A DNA stretch of 6,634 nt, taken from positions 1-6,634 of the forward strand of contig CAZNVB010000162.1 in assembly GCA_964576265.1 (NCBI GenBank), read 5' to 3'. The notes under the pieces were generated by a model. It ran no database searches. It saw only the letters and a list, made by a program, of their open reading frames with translations, and was not told where the DNA came from. The DNA comes from CAZNVB01 sp964576265 (GTDB lineage Bacteria > Acidobacteriota > Aminicenantia > Aminicenantales > UBA8522). Position 1 is the stretch's first letter, and every line of letters starts with the position of its first letter. Below are positions 1 to 4,187 of this stretch, piece by piece. The position numbers and the translations under genes are program-made.

Positions 1-21
1 CATCAAACTTTTGTTTTTCAT
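1..21 (-). CDS. Possible start of a further minus-strand gene (very short partial)
   Basis: An ATG at the left edge opens a frame reading MKNKSLM before the window ends. It lies just downstream of a promoter-like sequence on the same strand and has a GAGAAG sequence a few bases upstream that could act as a weak ribosome binding site. The lysine-rich beginning would suit a signal peptide, but seven codons cannot prove a gene. A second ATG in the same frame at bases 3-1 is an alternative start. No function can be suggested. Confidence 0.22.
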
Positions 22-28
22 GCTTCTC

Positions 29-56
29 ATTTTAGGCCGGTCGAAAGCTAAGTCAA
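29..56 (-). promoter_or_regulatory. Candidate sigma70-like promoter firing leftward
   Basis: Reading the minus strand, TTGACT (51-56; 5/6 match to the -35 consensus) is followed after 16 bases by TAAAAT (29-34; 5/6 match to the -10 consensus). It would start transcripts near position 22 and serve a gene that leaves the window on the left. Such matches arise by chance, and the downstream gene is not visible. Confidence 0.35.
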
Positions 57-189
57 CTCGAAGGGATCACCGCTTCTCGTCCCCCTTCTAACGGTCAGCC
101 GGTACTCTTGGCCTCTCTGCTTTCGTCAGATTCATCCGAAAAGACGAAGAGACCCCCCTGAACTTCTTAAACAAATCCAAAGCTTTTCC

Positions 190-216
190 GCCGCTCAATA
201 ATCTCAGCGGCCTTTT
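190..216 (+). terminator. Hairpin with T-run on the plus strand, downstream of the DUF362 gene
   Basis: GCCGCT (190-195) and AGCGGC (206-211) are perfect inverted repeats around a 10-base loop. On the plus strand the stem is followed by CTTTTAAAT, as in a modest intrinsic terminator. On the minus strand, the direction of the DUF362 gene that ends at 235, the stem is followed by GGAAAAGC, with no U-tract. It may therefore terminate rightward transcription entering from the left, or simply protect the 3' end of the DUF362 mRNA. Confidence 0.35.
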
Positions 217-234
217 AAATCTTGGCTGATGTGT

Positions 235-1833
235 CTAACTATCAAGCGAGTCGCCTCGTTTCGTCCGCAATGGAGACGCCAAGACATGGAGTATGACGAG
301 GACAGACTGGGGCGTGTTGGCAGCCTCAGGACAATGGATGAGAATGTGCCCTGTATACTTCCCCGGCTTGAGTCGGACCGAATCGATTTGAACTTTGATC
401 TCCCCGCTGCCTGAGCCTGAGCTCGGAGAGAGATTCAGCCAGCCGACATCCTTTGCGGCCCGCCACTCCAGCGATCCGCCTCCTGAGATAGCCACGGCGA
501 TCGTTTTTTCCCTGACCCCATCCCGGAAACCGGAGGCTACAAAGCTGAGATGCGATCTGGACAGGCTGATTCTCGCCGCCCTGATCGACTCTCCTGAATT
601 GCAAACGTGGACATTCATGTTTTCTTCCTGTTTTGTCACCTGATCGACGACAATTCCCTTGTCCATATTGAGCAGGCCGCCGCGGCCGTTGATGATATCC
701 CGCGCCTGGGTCAGCCAGGCATTGATCCCCGGATGATCGGGATGATGCCGGAAATTCGAGTCGATGGGATAAAGAACATACTTGGCCGCCCAGTAATCCA
801 GTGCCACCGGATCTTGGCTCGCCAAGAGCTGGTTCGCCCGGAAGGTTGTGGTAGCCGGATTCCCGGTCAGCGATTGATGAGAAACCCAGATGGCATCAAT
901 AATATTGAGGACCGGCGTAATGACTGAAACAATCATCTTGCCGCACGTCTCTCCAAGGGCGCTGTAATGGCGGGCGCCGCTCTGGCCGTCGCTCATCGAG
1001 ACGATGCCATAGAAGTGCTTGAGGCTGGCGGTAATTTCCGATCCTCCCGTGTCATGGTGCTTGAGAACGGGCACATTGATCAACTTGAGGTTCTGGCGAT
1101 AGCCGTTCTCCTGCCAGACTCCTTCGCGGAGCTCGACTCTGCGGCCCCCGGTCGTGGTGAAACACGGATAGGAGACATTTTCGTACTTCCGGTAGCCGCT
1201 GGTGGTGTGGTCGCTGGCGCCGATGAAAATCCCCCTGACCGGGTCGAGCAAAAAAGCCGACACACGCGGATCCTTAAAAATATCGTTCACCAGAAAGAGA
1301 AAGCTGTGGCGCTCGTCATTGGCGTTGGCGTGGACGGCGGAATCGCCGTAGCTCGAGCTCGTGTCGCAGTTGAGGCTTCCCCGGCCCTGGCCGTTTTCAA
1401 AAATAACGACCTCGCCCCTGAACCCGTCGGGATGGTCCAGGATTCGGCGGACCAGACCTCTGACGACGTCGCTGTTCGTGGCTCCACGGTACTTCCACTG
1501 GGCGTTGACCTTGATCAAGACAACGTCATCCGAAGCGATGAGCCCGGAGGTTCCGGCGAGCGGGCCACCATTGGAACTCCGATAGAATTTCAACCCCGAA
1601 TCGGCCATGAGATAAAGGAGCGAGTCCAGGCCGATATGGCAGTCGGGGTGGGCAGGGTCGGAAAAAGGGAAATCGGGGATATTTTTGACCCAGAAAATAT
1701 CGTTCAGGACAGCGGCCCGGGAGATTTTTTTCGAGCGCGGGGATGAAACAAGGGCAGGGGCAAACACCCCGGCAGCCGCCCATTTAAAGAAATCGCGACG
1801 GCTGACGCTCTGGCCCCGACCGCGGTTTCTCAT
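235..1833 (-). CDS. Tat-exported DUF362 domain protein with C-terminal BACON-like domain
   Basis: The 532-residue product starts with a twin-arginine signal, SRRDFFKWAAAGVFAP (residues 11-26), so it should be exported folded. Residues about 100-350 resemble DUF362 (family recognition from memory). They include a VVLIKVNAQWKYRGATNSDV strand-loop near 104-123, a VPVLKHHDTGGSEITASLKH segment at 254-273, and LLASQDPVALDYWAAKYVL at 337-355. DUF362 has no firmly assigned biochemistry; relatives are often linked to 4Fe-4S domains. This protein has six scattered cysteines and no CxxC motif, so no ferredoxin module. Residues about 423-518 look like a BACON/Ig-type beta-sandwich, with EWRAAKDVGWLNLSPSSGSG and a later LKPGKYTGHILI; such domains are thought to bind carbohydrate or mucin, or act as spacers. 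The ATG is supported by AGAGG eight bases upstream and an extended -10 promoter. The domain calls are fairly secure; the function is not known. Confidence 0.85.
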   Translation of the reverse strand: MRNRGRGQSVSRRDFFKWAAAGVFAPALVSSPRSKKISRAAVLNDIFWVKNIPDFPFSDPAHPDCHIGLDSLLYLMADSGLKFYRSSNGGPLAGTSGLIASDDVVLIKVNAQWKYRGATNSDVVRGLVRRILDHPDGFRGEVVIFENGQGRGSLNCDTSSSYGDSAVHANANDERHSFLFLVNDIFKDPRVSAFLLDPVRGIFIGASDHTTSGYRKYENVSYPCFTTTGGRRVELREGVWQENGYRQNLKLINVPVLKHHDTGGSEITASLKHFYGIVSMSDGQSGARHYSALGETCGKMIVSVITPVLNIIDAIWVSHQSLTGNPATTTFRANQLLASQDPVALDYWAAKYVLYPIDSNFRHHPDHPGINAWLTQARDIINGRGGLLNMDKGIVVDQVTKQEENMNVHVCNSGESIRAARISLSRSHLSFVASGFRDGVREKTIAVAISGGGSLEWRAAKDVGWLNLSPSSGSGSGEIKVQIDSVRLKPGKYTGHILIHCPEAANTPQSVLVILHVLASPLRTKRGDSLDS

Positions 1834-1857
1834 GAGGTCCGCCTCTTCAGGAACAGG

Positions 1858-1886
1858 ATTATATCATCCTAAATTTATTATTTCTA
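1858..1886 (-). promoter_or_regulatory. Extended -10 promoter for the DUF362 gene
   Basis: On the minus strand TGATATAAT (1858-1866) is a perfect extended -10 element (TGn plus TATAAT). Seventeen bases upstream, TAGAAA (1881-1886) is a 4/6 match to the -35. The extended -10 can compensate for that weak box. The predicted start near 1851 leaves a leader of about 18 bases, just enough to hold the AGAGG ribosome binding site. The -35 lies inside a 16-base motif shared with the gene starting at 4058, so a different sigma factor or a regulator may also act here. Confidence 0.5.
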
Positions 1887-1891
1887 TAAAA
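1876..1891 (-). repeat. Shared 16-base AT-rich upstream motif, copy 1
   Basis: The minus strand reads TTTTATAGAAATAATA. It lies 42 bases before the ATG of the DUF362 gene. A copy with one difference (TTTTATAGGAATAATA) lies 38 bases before the ATG of the small secreted protein gene, in the same orientation. It may be an operator, an UP element or part of a promoter for an alternative sigma factor. AT-rich promoter islands do produce chance similarity. Confidence 0.45.
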
Positions 1892-1927
1892 TTTATATAT
1901 TTAATAGAGTTTAGCTTCTCGTCACCT

Positions 1928-1970
1928 AGCGGCTTAAAGGGCGAGCCGAAAGGCGCGGGTTTCAGCCGCT
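1928..1970. repeat. Imperfect inverted repeat (10 of 11 paired)
   Basis: AGCGGCTTAAA (1928-1938) and TTTCAGCCGCT (1960-1970) pair over 11 positions with one mismatch, around a GC-rich loop of 21 bases that could fold further. It sits upstream of the DUF362 promoter and is not followed by a clear T-run on either strand, so it is not a standard intrinsic terminator. Confidence 0.45.
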
Positions 1971-2105
1971 CTACAGTCTTTCCTTGATTTTAGTCGAAAA
2001 AAGACAAAACGCGAGCCGAGGCAAGCCCGAATCTGCCTTTTTCGAGCTGTTTTCCTCAAGCCAGGCAAAGAACCGACGGACGTCGCGAAGGGAATCAAGA
2101 AGGGG

Positions 2106-2140
2106 GGCGATACGATTTTCGGCTTGCGGGCCGAATCGCC
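2106..2140. repeat. Compound inverted repeat downstream of the substrate-binding protein gene
   Basis: GGCGAT (2106-2111) pairs with ATCGCC (2135-2140), and inside it TCGGC (2119-2123) pairs with GCCGA (2130-2134) around a 6-base loop; the left side carries a 7-base bulge that repeats the CGATT theme. It lies about 100 bases past the stop at 2244 and could act as a 3' stabilising or termination structure, but neither side has a proper U-tract. Confidence 0.4.
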
Positions 2141-2243
2141 TTCTCTGGGCACAGGACGAAGGATTTAACCTCGAAGACCTTGATGGACATCGACATTGCT
2201 GGAGATCTGGTGGCCCCCTGTTCGAGAGGGCGAGGATTCCGGC

Positions 2244-3257
2244 CTATTGAAGGTAGGGCTTGACGTCGGGAAAGAGGAGGGCTCTGATTTCAGGCTGATC
2301 CATGTTCTCGGGCGTGACCAGTGTTTCACCCGTGTCGACCTGCTCCGGCACCCTCTCCCCCCTCCGGTAAGCGACAATCGTCTTGACGCCGAGATAGCCC
2401 ATGTTGAACGGATTTTGCAAGATCAGACCGTGGATATGACCCTGGCGGAGGCCTTCGACGAGCTTTGACGAACTGTCAAACCCGACAAACTTTACCCGAC
2501 CGGCGAGGCCCTTATCCTGGAGCGCCCGCAGTCCGCCGAAGGTCGTCGATTCGTTGGGGCAGAAGATTCCATCGACGTCCGGAAAGCGGTTGAGCAGACT
2601 TTCCAGCGTCTGATAGGCGGACTCGGTCGTCACGCCCGCATAGACCTCCTTGGTCAGAAATTTGATCTCGGGAAACATTTTCTGCGTCGTTTCATCAAAG
2701 CCCTGTTCCCGCAAAGTCGAACTCGCCGAGCCTTCGTGGCAGCGGATGAGGAAAATCCGGCCGCGACCGCCGAGGAGTTTTCCCAGATGCTCGGCCGCAA
2801 GCGCGCCGCCTTTGTAGTTGTCCGTGGCGATATAGCTGACGTAATCACTCCCTTTGAGGGGCGAATCGATAATCACGACGGGAATGCCTTCCCGCTTGGC
2901 CTCCCGGACGGGACGGACAAGGGCTTGATCGTCGAGCGGAGCAAGGATGATTCCATCGACCCGGCGGGCGATCATGTCTTCGACGACGATGATCTGGCCT
3001 TCGCGGTCGTCCTCCTTGTGCGGACCCTTCCAGACGATATCGACATCCAGCTCCCGCCCGGCCTTGATCGCGCCGGCGTGGATGGCGTTCCAAAATTCGT
3101 GGGTCATGCCTTTGGGAATGACGGCGATTTCGACTCTCCCCCCGGATTCTCCTTTTTTCGAAGAGCAGGCAGAGCTCGAAAGCAAAATGGGGAGAAAAAC
3201 CGAAACAACCGCGCAAACCCGGCTGATTCCCCAACGCCCGCGAGCTTTTCGCCTCAT
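2244..3257 (-). CDS. Sugar-type ABC transporter substrate-binding protein, probable lipoprotein
   Basis: The 337-residue product looks like a periplasmic binding protein of the RbsB/Peripla_BP_4 type, which captures sugars or similar small solutes for ABC importers. Visible hallmarks are VIPKGMTHEFWNAIHAGA after the signal, VDGIILAPLDD, IPVVIIDSPLKG, YIATDNYKGGALAAEHLGK, VDGIFCPNE, VKFVGFDSS and the hinge-region ILQNPFNMGYLGVKTI. The N-terminus is a signal peptide ending SSSAC (Cys31) then SSKKGESGG, a lipoprotein-like layout with an unusual Ser at -3. I chose the ATG at 3257 rather than the TTG 48 bases upstream because a sigma70-like -10 box lies just inside the longer frame, so the TTG would not be transcribed from it, and because the ATG begins a normal signal peptide. 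The ribosome binding site before the ATG is weak. No permease or ATPase gene is adjacent, so the partner and ligand are unknown. Confidence 0.87.
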   Translation of the reverse strand: MRRKARGRWGISRVCAVVSVFLPILLSSSACSSKKGESGGRVEIAVIPKGMTHEFWNAIHAGAIKAGRELDVDIVWKGPHKEDDREGQIIVVEDMIARRVDGIILAPLDDQALVRPVREAKREGIPVVIIDSPLKGSDYVSYIATDNYKGGALAAEHLGKLLGGRGRIFLIRCHEGSASSTLREQGFDETTQKMFPEIKFLTKEVYAGVTTESAYQTLESLLNRFPDVDGIFCPNESTTFGGLRALQDKGLAGRVKFVGFDSSSKLVEGLRQGHIHGLILQNPFNMGYLGVKTIVAYRRGERVPEQVDTGETLVTPENMDQPEIRALLFPDVKPYLQ

Positions 3258-3295
3258 TTTCCCGCTCTCGTTCGCCTCGGCTTGACCCAGGATCG

Positions 3296-3324
3296 AATCT
3301 AACAAAAGCCTCTCCGCCTGTCAA
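3296..3324 (-). promoter_or_regulatory. Sigma70-like promoter of the substrate-binding protein gene
   Basis: A perfect TTGACA (3319-3324) is followed after exactly 17 bases by TAGATT (3296-3301; 4/6 to TATAAT). Transcription would start near 3289, leaving a leader of about 32 bases before the ATG at 3257. The position makes the in-frame TTG at 3305 an unlikely start. That TTG does have GGAGAGG upstream, which keeps the alternative open if another promoter exists. Confidence 0.6.
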
Positions 3325-3440
3325 AGAGCGATCGCGGGCAAGGCAGTCCCCGGCTCCGGAGGCTTTCCCGCGGGGCTAAAATAATGACTTTTTGTTCGGC
3401 CAAAGCGGAGGCGAAGAAAAAATCGAATGCGAACTGCGAC

Positions 3441-3469
3441 AAAAAAGACGAAGGCAACCCGGCGCCCTC
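3441..3469 (-). terminator. Intrinsic terminator after the small secreted protein gene
   Basis: On the minus strand GAGGGC (3464-3469) pairs with GCCTTC (3450-3455), including one G-U pair, around an 8-base loop. It is followed by GTC and a run of six T (3441-3446). It lies about 45 bases past the stop at 3513, as expected for a Rho-independent terminator. Confidence 0.5.
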
Positions 3470-3512
3470 CGGCAGGAAGTCAGTCGGCCTCGCTGGCGCG
3501 CAAAAGACAGGG

Positions 3513-4058
3513 CTATTGGGTCTGCTTCGCCAGCTCGGCCAGATTCATCGACTCGAGAAGCTTGTGAAGCAGGGCCGCATCGCTTGTCCCCTGGGCCTGC
3601 AGTTCGACCGTAAACCGGCCGCCGACAACGAGCATGATCTCGGCCGATTTTCCGTCCTCGGAATTGTCGACTTTCTCCGTTCCCGGGAACCCCTGGACTT
3701 TGATGCTCTTTTCGTATCCGTTTTCGGTCTGATTTTCATACTCCATGGCTCCGATCATCTGGAGGCCCATCTGGGCAAACGGGACGCCGGCGGTGTCGGT
3801 GATCTTGACGTCGATCGTCGGCGCTTCATCACCGCTGCCCTTGACATAGGTCAGGGTGGCCTCGGAAGTCGACATGCCCATGGCCGAATTCGTTGATCCG
3901 CCGGGTTTCCCCCTGGTGAATCCGGGGAGGTCAGCCTTGGGCAGGAACTCCTGCAACTTCTTGAAATGGACCGTTTTTTGCGTCTGCTGGGCCACTCCGG
4001 GAGAGAAAACGAACCAGACAAGCGCCGCGGCAAGCAAGACGCCAATCATTTTTCGCAT
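3513..4058 (-). CDS. Small secreted protein of unknown function
   Basis: The 181-residue product begins with a Sec signal peptide (MRKMIGVLLAAALVWFVFSP, likely cut after Ala23 in GVA|QQ). I do not recognise a named family. The mature part starts with KKLQEFLPKADLPGFTRGKP, is rich in Gly/Ser/Thr around GGSTNSAMGMSTSEATLTYV, has a beta-rich middle (IDVKITDTAG, YEKSIKVQGFPG), then VVGGRFTVELQAQG and an amphipathic C-terminal helix (LLHKLLESMNLAELAKQTQ). There are no mature cysteines and no obvious catalytic motif, so a binding or structural role in the periplasm or at the surface is possible but unproven. The ATG at 4058 is chosen because AAGGAG lies six bases upstream; a longer reading frame reaches back to 4160 but would begin at the -35 box and add a non-signal-like extension. 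It is flanked by its own promoter and terminator, so it is probably monocistronic. Confidence 0.8.
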   Translation of the reverse strand: MRKMIGVLLAAALVWFVFSPGVAQQTQKTVHFKKLQEFLPKADLPGFTRGKPGGSTNSAMGMSTSEATLTYVKGSGDEAPTIDVKITDTAGVPFAQMGLQMIGAMEYENQTENGYEKSIKVQGFPGTEKVDNSEDGKSAEIMLVVGGRFTVELQAQGTSDAALLHKLLESMNLAELAKQTQ

Positions 4059-4064
4059 GGCTTT

Positions 4065-4070
4065 CTCCTT
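4065..4070 (-). promoter_or_regulatory. Ribosome binding site fixing the start of the small secreted protein
   Basis: AAGGAG lies six bases before the ATG at 4058. It selects this start over the upstream in-frame codons back to 4160. Confidence 0.7.
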
Positions 4071-4096
4071 TTTCGAGATCGATGCCACTGAATCTC

Positions 4097-4112
4097 TATT
4101 ATTCCTATAAAA
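4097..4112 (-). repeat. Shared 16-base AT-rich upstream motif, copy 2
   Basis: The minus strand reads TTTTATAGGAATAATA, 38 bases before the ATG at 4058, differing at one base from the copy at 1876-1891. Here it falls in the predicted leader, downstream of the sigma70-like promoter. It could be a second promoter (AATAAT as a -10), an operator or an RNA signal. Confidence 0.45.
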
Positions 4113-4131
4113 ATTATAATTTATGGCTTCA

Positions 4132-4160
4132 CTTATAGCACAAGGCTCGGCTGGCGTCAA
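4132..4160 (-). promoter_or_regulatory. Strong sigma70-like promoter of the small secreted protein gene
   Basis: TTGACG (4155-4160; 5/6) and TATAAG (4132-4137; 5/6) are separated by exactly 17 bases, with a TGC just before the -10, making an extended -10 as well. The predicted start near 4125 gives a leader of about 67 bases that contains an AT-rich stretch and the ribosome binding site. The -35 box touches the T-run of the upstream peptidase terminator. Confidence 0.6.
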
Positions 4161-4178
4161 AAAACACCCGCTGTGCGG
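4159..4178 (-). terminator. Short hairpin and T-run after the peptidase gene
   Basis: On the minus strand CCGC (4175-4178) and GCGG (4168-4171) form a short GC stem with a 3-base loop, followed by GTG and six T (4159-4164). It begins ten bases after the stop codon at 4188. The stem is only four pairs, so termination may be partial, allowing some read-through into the next gene. Confidence 0.4.
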
Positions 4179-4187
4179 CGCGGCTCG

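Larger units (their letters stand above)
1834..2243. other. 410-base intergenic region with structured repeats, no convincing gene
   Basis: Apart from the promoter at its left end, the gap between the DUF362 start and the substrate-binding protein stop holds no gene I can support. It has two long imperfect hairpins (1928-1970 and 2106-2140) and a 9-base direct repeat GCGAGCCGA (1941-1949 and 2011-2019). Two minus-strand frames are open. One, ending with TAG at 1971-1973, reads protein-like (LLDSLRDVRRFFAWLEEN) but has no usable start or ribosome binding site. It could be a degenerate gene remnant, a repetitive element or an untranslated RNA. Confidence 0.5.

Noticed and set aside
967..1746. 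259-codon plus-strand open frame opposite the DUF362 gene
   Set aside because: It lies wholly antisense to a gene with a Tat signal and recognisable domains; its translation resembles no family and has no ribosome binding site that I could see.
1934..2152. 72-codon minus-strand frame in the intergenic gap
   Set aside because: It has a non-ATG start, no ribosome binding site, an arginine/proline-rich composition without motifs, and overlaps inverted repeats. The neighbouring frame looks more protein-like but has no start at all.
2736..3302. 188-codon plus-strand open frame opposite the substrate-binding protein gene
   Set aside because: It mirrors the binding-protein coding sequence and has no independent signature.
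3258..3305. N-terminal extension of the substrate-binding protein from a TTG start
   Set aside because: The TTG lies between the -35 and -10 of a good promoter, and the extension would bury the signal peptide behind 16 extra residues.
4059..4160. 34-residue N-terminal extension of the small secreted protein
   Set aside because: It would start at the -35 box. AAGGAG lies six bases before the internal ATG that opens a standard signal peptide.
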